A DNA stretch of 64,000 bases from JANPCX01 sp966211815 (GCA_966211815.1 CBIHOD010000008.1:1-64000), one strand, 5' to 3'. Numbered from the stretch's first letter, positions 1-8,938 are shown. Notes: generated by a model not told the origin, from the letters alone. Translations and numbers: made by a program.

Positions 1-1
1 C

Positions 2-331
2 CAGCTGATCCAGGGCAAGGTGGCCGACATGTACACCGTGCTGCAGGCCGCCCGCTCGTTCTGCTACACCGTGGGCAAGAACCTCGACGCCCTCGGGCCG
101 TCCCACGTGCGCCAGGTGCGCAAGGACTGCGCCTCCGTCATCCTGTGGTGCGCCGAGAAGGCCACCTGGATGGCCGGCGAGGGCATCCAGGTCTTCGGCG
201 GCAACGGCTACATCAACGAATACCCGCTGGGCCGGCTGTGGCGCGACGCCAAGCTGTACGAGATCGGCGCCGGCACCTCGGAGATCCGGCGCATGCTGAT
301 CGGCCGGGAACTGTTCGCGGAGACGGCTTGA
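2..331 (+). CDS. ivd: isovaleryl-CoA dehydrogenase, C-terminal part (5' end outside window)
   Basis: This is the last 109 codons of a flavin acyl-CoA dehydrogenase; the frame is already open at base 2. The visible part includes FGGNGYINEYPLGRLWRDAK and KLYEIGAGTSEIRRMLIGRE. In most acyl-CoA dehydrogenases the second motif reads YEGTS and carries the catalytic Glu. The EIGAGTSE version is characteristic of isovaleryl-CoA dehydrogenases, where the base lies on another helix (family knowledge). The enzyme would oxidise isovaleryl-CoA to 3-methylcrotonyl-CoA in leucine breakdown. Carbonic anhydrase and thiolase genes nearby fit a leucine-degradation neighbourhood. The N-terminal half cannot be judged. 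Confidence 0.88.
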   Translation, partial: QLIQGKVADMYTVLQAARSFCYTVGKNLDALGPSHVRQVRKDCASVILWCAEKATWMAGEGIQVFGGNGYINEYPLGRLWRDAKLYEIGAGTSEIRRMLIGRELFAETA

Positions 332-370
332 GGGCGTCTCGGTGATGGAAGCCATGGCTGTCCTTCACCG

Positions 371-450
371 GGGCTTCGACAGGCTCAGCCCGAACGGAGG
401 GAGGGACGAGGACACGCTCCTTCCCCGTTCGCCCTGAGCCTGTCGAAGGG
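371..450. repeat. dispersed palindromic repeat, copy 1 (two inverted arms)
   Basis: Arm 374-398 (CTTCGACAGGCTCAG, then CCCGAACGG) faces arm 425-448 (CCGTTCGCCCTGAGCCTG, then TCGAAG). The arms are inverted, about 26 bp apart, and fill the space between ivd and the carbonic anhydrase gene. The same arms recur at four other intergenic places in this window. Such elements are common between genes in Burkholderiales; a role as mRNA hairpin or terminator is inference. Confidence 0.85.
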
Positions 451-530
451 CCCTTGCCGCTGCAGGTCCGAACGGGCGGAAAATGCCTCATGTCCCCCGA
501 TCGCACTTCAATGAATTGACGGCCTTCCCC

Positions 531-1211
531 ATGAGCAACGACCTCAAAGAACTCTTCGACAACAACTTCCGGTGGGCCCGCGCCACCGAGGAGCGCTCCC
601 CGGGCTTCTTCACCCAGCTGCTCAAGCAGCAGGCGCCGCAGTACCTGTGGATCGGCTGCGCCGACAGCCGCGTGCCGGCCAACGAGCTGGTCGGCCTGCT
701 GCCGGGCGAGCTGTTCGTGCACCGCAACGTGGCCAATGTGGTGGTGCATTCCGACCTGAACTGCCTGTCGGTGATCCAGTTCGCCACCGACATGCTCAAG
801 GTCGAGCACATCATCGTCGTCGGCCACTCCGGCTGCGGCGGCGTGGCGGCGGCGCTGCACGACACGCGCGTCGGCCTGGCAGACAACTGGATCCGCCACG
901 TGCAGGACGTGCGCAACCGCCACCAGGCCTGGCTCGACGGCGTCGACCCCGCGCGCCGCGTCAACGCGCTGTGCGAGCTCAACGTGATCGAACAGGTGCT
1001 CAACGCCTGCCAGACCACCATCGTCCAGGACGCCTGGCAGCGCGGCCAGCCGCTGGCGGTGCACGGCTGGGTCTACGGCCTGCACAACGGTCTGCTCGAA
1101 GACCTGTTGATGAACGTCGGCGGCGCCGAGGAAGTCGCTTCCGCCTACGAGCGCGCCATCGCCAACGTGCATGCCCGCTACGCGGCGCCGGCGGCGGCGC
1201 TGGGCCGCTAG
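531..1211 (+). CDS. can: beta-class carbonic anhydrase
   Basis: The product (226 aa) interconverts CO2 and bicarbonate in the cytoplasm. Counted from the chosen start, the zinc site is visible as Cys43-Asp45-Arg47 in WIGCADSRVPANE and His99/Cys102 in VVGHSGCGG, the complete beta-class set. I chose ATG 531 (MSNDLKELFDNNF) because it is the usual N terminus of the family; the frame is open to an ATG at 483 but those 16 codons fall on repeat-flanking sequence. There is no strong Shine-Dalgarno sequence. Placement beside leucine-degradation genes suggests bicarbonate supply for the biotin-dependent 3-methylcrotonyl-CoA carboxylase (inference). Confidence 0.93.
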   Translation: MSNDLKELFDNNFRWARATEERSPGFFTQLLKQQAPQYLWIGCADSRVPANELVGLLPGELFVHRNVANVVVHSDLNCLSVIQFATDMLKVEHIIVVGHSGCGGVAAALHDTRVGLADNWIRHVQDVRNRHQAWLDGVDPARRVNALCELNVIEQVLNACQTTIVQDAWQRGQPLAVHGWVYGLHNGLLEDLLMNVGGAEEVASAYERAIANVHARYAAPAAALGR

Positions 1212-1256
1212 CAGGCCGGGCCGGGCGGCGGAACCCACGGGCGAAGAGGAGAAGCG

Positions 1257-3080
1257 ATGCGCACGGCGGCTTTCCCGGAGAAGCTCGACGACCTCAGGGC
1301 GTTCGACATCGCCCGCACCATGCTCGAAGGCTTCGACCGCCACTACACCCTGTTCCGCCAGGCGAGCACCGAGGCCAAGGCGCGCTTCGAGGCCGCCGAC
1401 TGGCACGGCCAGCAGCGCGCCCAGCGCGAACGCATTGAGTTCTACGACCTGCGCGTGGACGAATGCGCGCAGAAGCTGCAAAGCCGCTTCGGCGCCGGCG
1501 AGCTGCCGATGGACGTGTGGCACCAGGTGAAACTGCACTACATCGGCCTGCTGACCAACCACCACCAGCCCGAGCTCGCGGAGACCTTCTTCAACTCGGT
1601 CACGACGAAGATCCTGCACCGCAGCTACTTCCACAACGACTTCATCTTCGTGCGGCCGGCCGTCTCCACCGAGTACATCGAGAACGACGAGCCCGCCTCG
1701 CTGCCCACCTACCGCGCCTACTACCCGGCCAAGGACAGCTGGCGCGACACCTGGCTGCGCGTGGTCGACAACTTCCAGCTGCAGCGCCCCTTCGAGGACC
1801 TCGGCCGCGACATCGACCACGTGCTGGCCGCGGTGCACGCCCGCATGGGCGACTTCCGACCGCGGGCCAACTTCCAGCTGCAGGTGCTGTCCAGCCTGTT
1901 CTTCCGCAACAAGGGCGCCTACATCGTCGGCAAGGTGATCAACGGCTTCTACGAGACCCCCTTCGCGCTGCCGATCCTGCACAACGCGCAGGGCCTGCTG
2001 ACGATCGACACCGCCCTGTTCAGCGAGGACGACTTGCTGATGCTGTTCAGTTTCGCGCGGGCCTATTTCCTCGTGAACATGGAGGTGCCGTCGGCCTATG
2101 TGCAGTTCCTGCGCTCGATGATGCCGCGCAAGCCGCGCTCGGAGCTCTACAACGCGCTGGGCCTCCAAAAGCAGGGGAAGAACCTCTTCTACCGGGACTT
2201 CCTCTACCACCTGCGCCACTCCAGCGACCACTTCCGCATCGCGCCGGGCATCAAGGGCATGGTGATGCTGGTGTTCGACCTGCCGTCCTTCCCCTTCGTG
2301 TTCAAGGTCATCAAGGACTTCTACCCGCCGCAGAAGGACACCTCGCGCGAGCTGATCCAGAGCAAATACCTGCTCGTCAAGACGCACGACCGCGTGGGCC
2401 GCATGGCCGACACGCTGGAGTACAGCAACGTCGCCTTCCCGCGCTCGCGCTTCGACGACGAGCTGATCGCCGAGATCCAGAAGTTCGCGCCCAGCCAGCT
2501 CGAAATCTCCGACCGCGACGGCGACGGCCAGCAGGAAGTCATCCTCAGGCACGTCTACATCGAGCGGCGCATGATCCCGCTGAACATCTACCTGCAGGAG
2601 GCCCGGCCCGACCAGATCGAGGCCGCGGTGGTCGAGTACGGCAACGCGATCAAGGACCTCGTGGCCGCCAACATCTTCCCGGGCGACATGCTGTGGAAGA
2701 ACTTCGGCGTCACCCGCAACGGCAAGGTCGTCTTCTACGACTACGACGAGATCGAATACCTCACCGACTGCAACTTCCGCAAGGTGCCCGAGCCGCGCAA
2801 CGAGGAAGAGGAGATGTCCGGCGAGGTCTGGTATTCGGTCGGTCCGAAGGACATCTTTCCCGAGACCTTCGCGCCCTTCCTGCTCGGCAACCCGTCGGTG
2901 CGCGAGGTGTTCATGAAGCACCACGCCGACCTGCTGGACCCGGCCTTCTGGCAAGGCCACAAGGACCGCATCCTGGCCGGGCATGTGCATGATGTTTTTC
3001 CCTACGAAGCGAACCGCCGCTTCGTGCACCAGCGGCGGGTTCACCCACGCGCCGCTTCCGAATCGCTGACCCCAGCCTGA
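1257..3080 (+). CDS. aceK: isocitrate dehydrogenase kinase/phosphatase
   Basis: The product (607 aa, close to the usual 570-610) is the bifunctional enzyme that phosphorylates and reactivates isocitrate dehydrogenase, switching carbon between the TCA cycle and the glyoxylate shunt. Family-typical stretches include ELPMDVWHQVKLHYIGLL, RSYFHNDFIFVRP, FPFVFKVIKDFYPPQK and the kinase-like segment NIFPGDMLWKNFGVTRNGK followed by VVFYDYDEIEYLTDCNFRK. The start ATG 1257 is preceded by GAAGAGGAGAAGC, a good ribosome binding site, 45 bp after the carbonic anhydrase stop. It lies next to acetyl-CoA-producing steps, consistent with growth on acetate, fatty acids or leucine. Confidence 0.96.
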   Translation: MRTAAFPEKLDDLRAFDIARTMLEGFDRHYTLFRQASTEAKARFEAADWHGQQRAQRERIEFYDLRVDECAQKLQSRFGAGELPMDVWHQVKLHYIGLLTNHHQPELAETFFNSVTTKILHRSYFHNDFIFVRPAVSTEYIENDEPASLPTYRAYYPAKDSWRDTWLRVVDNFQLQRPFEDLGRDIDHVLAAVHARMGDFRPRANFQLQVLSSLFFRNKGAYIVGKVINGFYETPFALPILHNAQGLLTIDTALFSEDDLLMLFSFARAYFLVNMEVPSAYVQFLRSMMPRKPRSELYNALGLQKQGKNLFYRDFLYHLRHSSDHFRIAPGIKGMVMLVFDLPSFPFVFKVIKDFYPPQKDTSRELIQSKYLLVKTHDRVGRMADTLEYSNVAFPRSRFDDELIAEIQKFAPSQLEISDRDGDGQQEVILRHVYIERRMIPLNIYLQEARPDQIEAAVVEYGNAIKDLVAANIFPGDMLWKNFGVTRNGKVVFYDYDEIEYLTDCNFRKVPEPRNEEEEMSGEVWYSVGPKDIFPETFAPFLLGNPSVREVFMKHHADLLDPAFWQGHKDRILAGHVHDVFPYEANRRFVHQRRVHPRAASESLTPA

Positions 3081-3117
3081 TTCACCTCACACACCATCCG
3101 CTGAAGGAGCCTCCGTC

Positions 3118-4296
3118 ATGGCCGATCCCATCGTCATCGTCTCCGCCGCCCGCACGCCCATCGGCGGCCTGCTGGGTGATTTCTCGTCCCTCTCGGCCTG
3201 GGAGCTGGGCGCCGTCGCGATCAAGGCCGCGGTCGAGCGCGCCGGCGTGCCCGGCGATGCCGTCAACGAAGTGCTGATGGGCAACTGCCTGATGGCCGGC
3301 CAGGGCCAGGCCCCGGCGCGCCAGGCCGTGCGCAAGGCCGGCCTGCCCGATTCGGCCGGCGCGGTCACGCTCAGCAAGATGTGCGGCTCCGGCATGCGCA
3401 CGATGATGTTCGCCCACGACATGCTGAAGGCCGAGTCGGCCGACGTGATGGTGGCCGGCGGCATGGAGAGCATGACCAACGCCCCGCACCTGAGCTTCGT
3501 GCGCAAGGGCGTGAAGTACGGCGCCACCGCGTTCTACGACCACATGGCGCTCGATGGCCTGGAAGACGCCTACGAGCGCGGCAAGGCGATGGGTGTGTTC
3601 GCCGAGGAGTGCGTGGCCAAGTACCAGTTCAGCCGCGAGGCGATGGACCAGTTCGCGATCGCCTCCACGGAGCGTTCGAAGAAGGCCAACGAAGACGGCA
3701 GCTTCGATTGGGAGATCGCGCCGGTCACGCTGCCCGGCAAGGCCGGCGACACGGTGATCAAGTTCGACGAGCAGCCCTTCAAGGCGAAGCTCGACAAGAT
3801 CCCCGGCCTGAAGCCCGCGTTCAAGAAGGATGGCGCGATCACTGCCGCCACCTCGTCGAGCATCTCCGACGGCGCGGCCGCGCTGGTGCTGATGCGCGAA
3901 TCCACCGCCCGCAAGATCGGCGTCACGCCGCTCGCCCGCATCCTCGGCCACAGCGTGCATGCGCAGGCGCCCAACTGGTTCACCACCGCGCCGGTCGGTG
4001 CGATCGACAAGGTGCTGAAGAAGGTGGGCTGGGACGCGAAGAACGTCGACCTGTGGGAAGTGAACGAGGCCTTCGCCGCGGTCACGATGGCCGCGATGGC
4101 CGAGTTCAAGCTGCCGCACGAGATCGTCAACGTCAACGGCGGCGCCTGCGCGCTGGGCCACCCGATCGGCGCCAGCGGCGCGCGCGTCGTCGTCACGCTG
4201 TTGGGCGCGCTGCGCCAGCGCGGGCTCAAGCGCGGGGTCGCGGCGCTGTGCATCGGGGGCGGCGAGGCCACGGCGATGGCGCTCGAACTGGCCTGA
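3118..4296 (+). CDS. acetyl-CoA acetyltransferase (biosynthetic-type thiolase)
   Basis: The product (392 aa) condenses two acetyl-CoA into acetoacetyl-CoA or runs in reverse during leucine and fatty acid breakdown. The catalytic triad sits at Cys89 (LSKMCGSGMR), His348 (CALGHPIGASGAR) and Cys378 (AALCIGGGEA). These numbers and the total length match the classic PhaA-type thiolases exactly. An AAGGAG ribosome binding site precedes ATG 3118. The gene is followed by a strong bidirectional hairpin terminator and then by a convergent phasin-like gene, so a role in polyhydroxybutyrate synthesis is plausible (inference); atoB or phaA would both fit. Confidence 0.95.
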   Translation: MADPIVIVSAARTPIGGLLGDFSSLSAWELGAVAIKAAVERAGVPGDAVNEVLMGNCLMAGQGQAPARQAVRKAGLPDSAGAVTLSKMCGSGMRTMMFAHDMLKAESADVMVAGGMESMTNAPHLSFVRKGVKYGATAFYDHMALDGLEDAYERGKAMGVFAEECVAKYQFSREAMDQFAIASTERSKKANEDGSFDWEIAPVTLPGKAGDTVIKFDEQPFKAKLDKIPGLKPAFKKDGAITAATSSSISDGAAALVLMRESTARKIGVTPLARILGHSVHAQAPNWFTTAPVGAIDKVLKKVGWDAKNVDLWEVNEAFAAVTMAAMAEFKLPHEIVNVNGGACALGHPIGASGARVVVTLLGALRQRGLKRGVAALCIGGGEATAMALELA

Positions 4297-4316
4297 CGGC
4301 CGTCGGGCCGTCCAAG

Positions 4317-4341
4317 AAAAAGCGGCCCGAAGGCCGCTTTT
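4317..4341. terminator. bidirectional intrinsic terminator
   Basis: A perfect 10-bp stem, AAAAGCGGCC / GGCCGCTTTT, closes a CGAA tetraloop. A-rich and T-rich flanks give a U-tract on either strand. It lies 20 bp after the thiolase stop and 28 bp after the stop of the convergent phasin-like gene, so it can end both transcripts. Confidence 0.9.
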
Positions 4342-4368
4342 CCTCGTGGAAGGTTCGTCCGCGGACCT

Positions 4369-5028
4369 TCAGTCCACCCCTTTGAGCTGCAACGACGCGG
4401 CGCTGTCGATCCAGCGCTGGGTCATCGCCAGCCACTCGGTCTGGGCCCGTGCCATCTGCTCCAGCACCTGCGCGGAGGCGCCGTCCGGCGAACCGGCCGC
4501 CGATCCGTCGGTGGTGGCCGCGCCGCCCGCGGCGCTGTCCCAGGCCTTGCGCCACAGCGGCGGCGTCGTCGCGCCGAGCCCGCCGGCCGCGGTGGCGGAA
4601 GCGCCGGTTTTCGACGGCGCGGGCGCCGGCCCGCCGGCGGTGTCCTGCAGGGGGAGGGCGAAACCGAAGAGCGACCAGAACATCTGGGCCTGGCGCTGCA
4701 TCAGTTCAAACGGCAGGAAGACCCAGGGGCTGAAATAGGCGGCCTGAGACGGGTCCCGCTCGATGTCGCCCAGCGCGCCGCCCCAGGCCGACATCGCCTG
4801 GGTGCCCAAGCGCTGCCAGTGCGACATCCAGTGGCCCAGGTCCTGCGTGGCGGCGATGGAGGTTTCCGCCAGGTCCTTGGCGATGTTGCCGTCGGCCGCC
4901 GCCGCGGCTTGGGCCCGGGAGGGCATGACCTCGTGTTTGCCCACGGCGCCGCCGGAGGGCGCCGCCCGGTGCGCCGAGCGCGTCGGGATAGGGCGAGACG
5001 GGCGTGCTTTGCTGTCTTGGCGTGCCAT
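4369..5028 (-). CDS. phasin-like / polyhydroxyalkanoate granule-associated protein
   Basis: The product (219 aa) has a low-complexity Ala/Ser/Pro/Gly-rich chain with two phasin-like segments: TSIAATQDLGHWMSHWQRLG with AMSAWGGALGDIERDP (about residues 55-95), and a C-terminal helix ARAQTEWLAMTQRWIDSAAS. Repeated short amphipathic helices with Trp and Gln are typical of phasins that coat PHB granules, but this is not a confident family match. I chose ATG 5028 because it has an AAGGAGA ribosome binding site 7 bases upstream; the frame stays open to 5253 without signal. It converges with the acetoacetyl-CoA thiolase gene, which supports a PHB link. Confidence 0.6.
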   Translation of the reverse strand: MARQDSKARPSRPIPTRSAHRAAPSGGAVGKHEVMPSRAQAAAAADGNIAKDLAETSIAATQDLGHWMSHWQRLGTQAMSAWGGALGDIERDPSQAAYFSPWVFLPFELMQRQAQMFWSLFGFALPLQDTAGGPAPAPSKTGASATAAGGLGATTPPLWRKAWDSAAGGAATTDGSAAGSPDGASAQVLEQMARAQTEWLAMTQRWIDSAASLQLKGVD

Positions 5029-5276
5029 GGCGGATCTCCTTGGGAATCGGGTGGCGGCGCGGGCGGCGAAGGCCGGGGCCAAGCCCGCACTTTGCGCCCC
5101 GTGACGGTCCCGCGCAATCAACAGCAATGGGTGCGGCATGGTTTTCGAACGGGACACTTTCCGTTGCAATTCAACCGCCGGTGCCCGGCATCCCGGCGGC
5201 TTTCCGTCGCCCGCCTGGAACCGGATCGACGGATACTGCAGGACCCGCCGCAACGCCTTCCGCAGGCCCAGACCCC

Positions 5277-5822
5277 ATGCAGAAAGACCCGGAGATCCAG
5301 TGCCTGGAAAGCGCCGTCGTCTACCGCAACCCCTGGATGCGGGTGCGGGAGGACAAGATCGTCAGGGCCAGCGGTGCGCGCGGCATCTACGGCGTCGTCG
5401 AGAAAGACGATTTCGCGGTCATCGCCCCGTTGCAGGACGGCCGGCTGCACCTGGTGGAGCAATACCGCTACCCGGTCGGCGGCCGCTTCTGGGAATTCCC
5501 GCAGGGCTCCCTGCCCGGCGGCGGCGCCGACTTGTTGGCCACCGCAAGGGCCGAGCTGCGCGAAGAGACCGGGCTGCAGGCGCGGCAGATCACCCGCGTC
5601 GGGCGCATGTTCGAGGCGGCCGGTTATTCCAACCAGGCTTTCGAAGTCTTCCTGGCCACCGGCCTGTCGCAGCACGGCACCCGCCTCGAAGCCGAGGAAG
5701 AGGGCCTGGTGTCGCGCTCGTTCGCGGTGGCCGAGGTGCAGGCCATGATCGTGGACGGGGTCATCCGCGACGCGGTGACGGTGGCCGCTTTCGGCCTGCT
5801 GCGGTTGAAAGGCCTGCTTTGA
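5277..5822 (+). CDS. NUDIX hydrolase, ADP-ribose pyrophosphatase-like
   Basis: The product (181 aa) is a NUDIX-fold hydrolase that cleaves nucleoside diphosphates linked to another moiety, most likely ADP-ribose or a nucleotide sugar. The NUDIX box begins at GSLPGGGADLLATARAELRE and ends in REETGL; the upstream ...RYPVGGRFWEFPQG strand is typical of the ADP-ribose pyrophosphatase subgroup. I chose ATG 5277 (MQKDPEIQCLES); the open frame further upstream lacks family sequence. It diverges from the phasin-like gene across about 250 bp, where both promoters should lie. The LysE gene starts 40 bp downstream. The substrate is not determined by sequence. Confidence 0.87.
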   Translation: MQKDPEIQCLESAVVYRNPWMRVREDKIVRASGARGIYGVVEKDDFAVIAPLQDGRLHLVEQYRYPVGGRFWEFPQGSLPGGGADLLATARAELREETGLQARQITRVGRMFEAAGYSNQAFEVFLATGLSQHGTRLEAEEEGLVSRSFAVAEVQAMIVDGVIRDAVTVAAFGLLRLKGLL

Positions 5823-5862
5823 TGACGCATTCCGGAACGACCCGAAACGCCCAGGAGACGCC

Positions 5863-6534
5863 GTGATCGACACCGTGACCCCCTTGCTGCCCGGCCCCGC
5901 GCAAGCCGCCGCTTTCGCCGTCGCGGTGTTCGTGCTCAACGCCACCCCGGGCGTGGACTTCCTGCTCACCGTCTCGCGCACGCTGCAGGGCGGCGCCCGC
6001 GCCGGCGTGGCCGCGGTGGCGGGAATCAACGCCGGCTGCGTGGCGCATGCGCTCATGGCCGCCTTCGGGCTGGCCGCGCTGCTGGTCCTGCACCCCGGGG
6101 CTTTCCGCGCCATCCAGTGGGCGGGCGCGGCCTACCTGGCGTGGCTGGGCTGGGGCATGCTCAGGCAGGCGGCCAAGACGCAGCCGCCAGAGGCCGAGGT
6201 CGGCCGCGAACGTTTGCTCCGCCCCTGGTGGGCGGACTTCCGCATGGGGCTGCTCACCAACGTGCTGAACCCCAAGGTGGCGCTGTTCTTCCTGGCGTTC
6301 CTGCCGCAGTTCGTGCCGCCGGGTTCACCGAACAAGACCGCGTCCTTCCTGATGCTGGGGGCCTGGTTCGTGCTGCAGGGCGGGCTGTTCTCGCTCGGGC
6401 TGGTGGCGCTGGCGGCGCGCTTGTCGAAGTTGTCCGCCGCGCAAGGCGCCCGGCGCTGGCTGAACGCGCTGGGCGGCGGGCTGTTCATCGCGCTGGCGCT
6501 GCGCTTGGTGGGCGATCGGCCGGCGGCGCCTTGA
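5863..6534 (+). CDS. LysE/RhtB-family amino acid exporter
   Basis: The product (223 aa) is an inner-membrane protein with about six hydrophobic segments. The family signature region is present: NATPGVDFLLTVSRTLQGG near residues 25-45 and GLLTNVLNPKVALFFLAFLP around residues 125-145. LysE/RhtB proteins export amino acids or similar small metabolites; the substrate cannot be read here. The start is GTG 5863, chosen because an AGGAG ribosome binding site lies 6 bases upstream. The 40-bp gap suggests cotranscription with the NUDIX gene. Confidence 0.9.
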   Translation: MIDTVTPLLPGPAQAAAFAVAVFVLNATPGVDFLLTVSRTLQGGARAGVAAVAGINAGCVAHALMAAFGLAALLVLHPGAFRAIQWAGAAYLAWLGWGMLRQAAKTQPPEAEVGRERLLRPWWADFRMGLLTNVLNPKVALFFLAFLPQFVPPGSPNKTASFLMLGAWFVLQGGLFSLGLVALAARLSKLSAAQGARRWLNALGGGLFIALALRLVGDRPAAP

Positions 6535-6597
6535 GGGCGGGTGGCCCCCCAAACGCCAGGCATGCCGGGCCTGGCTTCGAAAAACCGGGGTGACCCG

Positions 6598-6682
6598 GGC
6601 CCTTCGGCAGGCTCAGGGTGAACGGACGGGAGGTGGGCCGCGCCAGCCATCCCGCCACCGTTCGGGCTCAAGGTGAAGGGGG
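6598..6682. repeat. dispersed palindromic repeat, copy 2 (degenerate)
   Basis: Arm 6600-6625 (CCTTCGGCAGGCTCAGGG, then TGAACGG) faces a decayed arm at 6658-6680 (CCGTTCGGGCTCAAGGTG). It is the same element as at 371-450 with substitutions in both arms, placed between the convergent LysE and esterase genes. Confidence 0.7.
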
Positions 6683-6703
6683 AGATGAGCGGAAGCGCCC
6701 CTG

Positions 6704-7663
6704 TCACAGCGGCAGCCCCAATCCGCGCAGGAAGCGCTCGACGCGCTCGGTGTAGGCGCCCGGCTGCCCCAGGTATTCGTTGATCTCGCCGTGTTTCAGG
6801 TCGACGGGCAGCACGTCCGACGCGCTGCCCCGCTGCACCGCCAGGGCCACGAAGCCGCGCGCCTGGGCGCAGGATTCCTGCCGCTTCACGGAACACACCG
6901 CCAGCAGGGGCGACGGCTTGCCGGTGAGGCGGTGCAGCGGCGACGCCAGGCGCCAGTAGGCCGGATCGGCGCCGAAGGCGTCGTCGTAGAGCGCGAGGTG
7001 CGGGGCCCGCATCATGCGCGGCACGTCGAAGGCGGCGCTGTCCAGCGCCACGGTGCCCAGCCAGCCGCCCGCGCCTTGCCGCGCGGCGATCGACGGGTCG
7101 GCCGCCAGCAGCGAGACCAGGTGGGCGCCGGCCGAATGCCCCATCAGGACGAAGCGCGCGCGGTCGGCACCCCAGGAAGCCGCCAGGGCCTGGGCCCTGG
7201 CCAGGGCGCGCGCCACGTCGTCGGCCTGCTCGACCGGGCCGGCCTGCGGCAGCATGCGGTAGTTGACCGACACGAAGACCACGCCCCTGGGCAGCCAGCG
7301 CGCGACCTTGTTGTCGACCACCCGCGACATCGCCTTGTCGCCGTGGCGCCAGCCGCCGCCGTGCACCATGAAGATCACCGGCGCCGCGGGCCCGGTGGCG
7401 GGCCCTGCCTTGGGCAGGTAGACGTCCATCTTCTGCGCCGGGTCGTCGCCATAGGCGATGTCGCGCAGCAGGCGCACATCGGGCGGCAGCGCCGCCTCGG
7501 CGTTGTCGCTTTCTTCCGTGGTGTCGTCGGCGCTCAGAGTGAGCGCCTGCTGGCGGGCTTGAGCGCGCTGTTGGAGGTGTTCGCGCAGCGGCCCGGCCGA
7601 TGCCGTCGTCTGCAGCAGCGCCAAGGACAACAAGCCCAGGCAGGAAAAGAGGATGCGTTTCAT
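6704..7663 (-). CDS. secreted alpha/beta hydrolase (esterase/lipase family)
   Basis: The product (319 aa) starts with a signal peptide (MKRILFSCLGLLSLALL, then AxA near residues 21-23), so it should be periplasmic or outer-membrane associated. The alpha/beta hydrolase core has the oxyanion motif HGGGW at 101-105, the nucleophile elbow GHSAG with Ser177, and a probable catalytic His291 in DLKHGEINEY. HGGGW with GHSAG is typical of the carboxylesterase/hormone-sensitive lipase group acting on short acyl esters. It stands alone on the minus strand, convergent with the LysE gene and divergent from the sigma factor gene. The natural substrate is unknown. Confidence 0.88.
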   Translation of the reverse strand: MKRILFSCLGLLSLALLQTTASAGPLREHLQQRAQARQQALTLSADDTTEESDNAEAALPPDVRLLRDIAYGDDPAQKMDVYLPKAGPATGPAAPVIFMVHGGGWRHGDKAMSRVVDNKVARWLPRGVVFVSVNYRMLPQAGPVEQADDVARALARAQALAASWGADRARFVLMGHSAGAHLVSLLAADPSIAARQGAGGWLGTVALDSAAFDVPRMMRAPHLALYDDAFGADPAYWRLASPLHRLTGKPSPLLAVCSVKRQESCAQARGFVALAVQRGSASDVLPVDLKHGEINEYLGQPGAYTERVERFLRGLGLPL

Positions 7664-7949
7664 AGGAAGCCTCGGTAGTCGCGGGAAGGGTCGGATGACC
7701 CGCCATCAACGCTGCGGTTGGCCGGAATCCTTCGGCGCACGCCCGCCTTTTACAAAAGTTAACCCGGCGGCCGCGGCGAAGGAAAAACCGCGGCGGCGCC
7801 GTTCAAGGCCCACGATGGCAGGAGGCGCGGCCGGTTCGCCGCCTGCCGGTGCCCGTCGGGCCATCCCGGACGGCCCAACCACGACAATCCCATGCGATGG
7901 CTGGCGAATTTCAAACCCCACAACAACGGCGGCGCCGCCCCTGGCGCCG

Positions 7950-8513
7950 ATGAATGCCCCTGATGGCGGGCCGCCCGACGACGGCGACTTGATGGCCGCG
8001 GTCGCCCGTGGCGACGAACGCGCCTACGCGCGGCTGGTCGACCGCCACCTGGCGTGGGCGCTGCGTTTCGCCGGGCGCGTTCTGTCGAACCGGGCCGACG
8101 CGGAGGATGTCGCGCAGGCCGCTTTCCTGAAAATCTGGCAGGGCGCTGCCACCTGGGAGCCCCAAGCCCGGTTCAGGACCTGGTTCTACCGGGTGCTCTA
8201 CAACTTGTGCATGGACCATTTCCGCAGCCAGACGCGTTCCGCGGTGGCTGGCGGCGAGCCCGGCGAGGAGTTGCCCGACGGCCAGCCCTCCCAGGAAGAG
8301 CGGCTGGTCCGGGCGCAGCGTGCCGACCATGTCAAGGCGGTGTTGGCCGCCCTGCCCGAGCGCCAACGCATGGCCCTGGTGCTTTGCTATTACGAAGAGA
8401 TGGGCCAGGCGGAATCCGCCGCCCTCATGGGCATCAGCGAAGGCGCGCTCGAATCCCTGCTGTCGCGAGGCCGCGCGGCGATGAAGAAGAACTTGCAGCC
8501 CGGGCTGCACTAG
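7950..8513 (+). CDS. ECF-family RNA polymerase sigma factor
   Basis: The product (187 aa) has both ECF sigma regions. Region 2 spans about 15-95 with DAEDVAQAAFLKIWQ and FRTWFYRVLYNLCMDHFRSQ (-10 recognition). Region 4 spans about 125-180 with LPERQRMALVLCYYEEM and a helix-turn-helix ending SEGALESLLSRGRAAMKK. I chose ATG 7950 because the conserved region begins right after it; the frame is open to 7653 without family sequence. The next two genes encode a single-pass membrane protein and a membrane-anchored metal-sensor-like protein, the same set as CnrH/CnrY/CnrX, so this sigma factor is probably held at the membrane and released by an envelope signal (inference). Confidence 0.92.
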   Translation: MNAPDGGPPDDGDLMAAVARGDERAYARLVDRHLAWALRFAGRVLSNRADAEDVAQAAFLKIWQGAATWEPQARFRTWFYRVLYNLCMDHFRSQTRSAVAGGEPGEELPDGQPSQEERLVRAQRADHVKAVLAALPERQRMALVLCYYEEMGQAESAALMGISEGALESLLSRGRAAMKKNLQPGLH

Positions 8514-8521
8514 GAGCTGAG

Positions 8522-8938
8522 ATGGACGACGACAACCTGCGACGCTTCCGATCCAACGCCGAGGCCTACGGCGCCCAACGGCACCGCTGGCCGCCGCGGG
8601 ACCGGGCCCTGTTCGACGCGCTCTCGGCCACGCCGGAGGGCGCGGGCGCATTGGCGCAGGCCGGCCGGGTGGACGCCTTCCTGGATGGCCTGGAAGTGGC
8701 CGACGAGCCTTCCGCCGACCTGCTGCGCCGCATCGCGATGCCCGTTCACCCGCTCGTCACGGCCCCAGCCGCGCGCCGCTTGCCGCGGTGGCTGCCGATG
8801 GGCGGCCTGGCGCTGGGCCTGGTGATGGGTTTCGCGCTGGGCTTCACCCGCGCCGATCCGGGCGATGCCGGCCTGCAGGCGCTGGGCCGTTGGCTGATCG
8901 ACCCCAGCGGCGGGCCGACCGGCGGGGGCGAGCTGTGA
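8522..8938 (+). CDS. single-pass membrane protein, probable anti-sigma factor (CnrY-like position)
   Basis: The product (138 aa) has a charged, mostly helical cytoplasmic N-terminal region (1-88), one transmembrane segment at about 91-109 (WLPMGGLALGLVMGFALG), and a short outer tail. No family motif is recognised. The topology matches small anti-sigma factors that bind ECF sigma factors from the membrane. The start ATG 8522 follows TAGGAG, 8 bp after the sigma factor stop, and the stop overlaps the next start by 4 bp, so all three genes should be made together. The anti-sigma role rests on context and topology only. Confidence 0.6.
   Translation: MDDDNLRRFRSNAEAYGAQRHRWPPRDRALFDALSATPEGAGALAQAGRVDAFLDGLEVADEPSADLLRRIAMPVHPLVTAPAARRLPRWLPMGGLALGLVMGFALGFTRADPGDAGLQALGRWLIDPSGGPTGGGEL

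Noticed and set aside
213..3044. A 943-codon minus-strand frame antisense to can and aceK
   Set aside because: Shadow frame; it crosses two well-supported genes and the repeat at 371-450 and has no recognisable domain.
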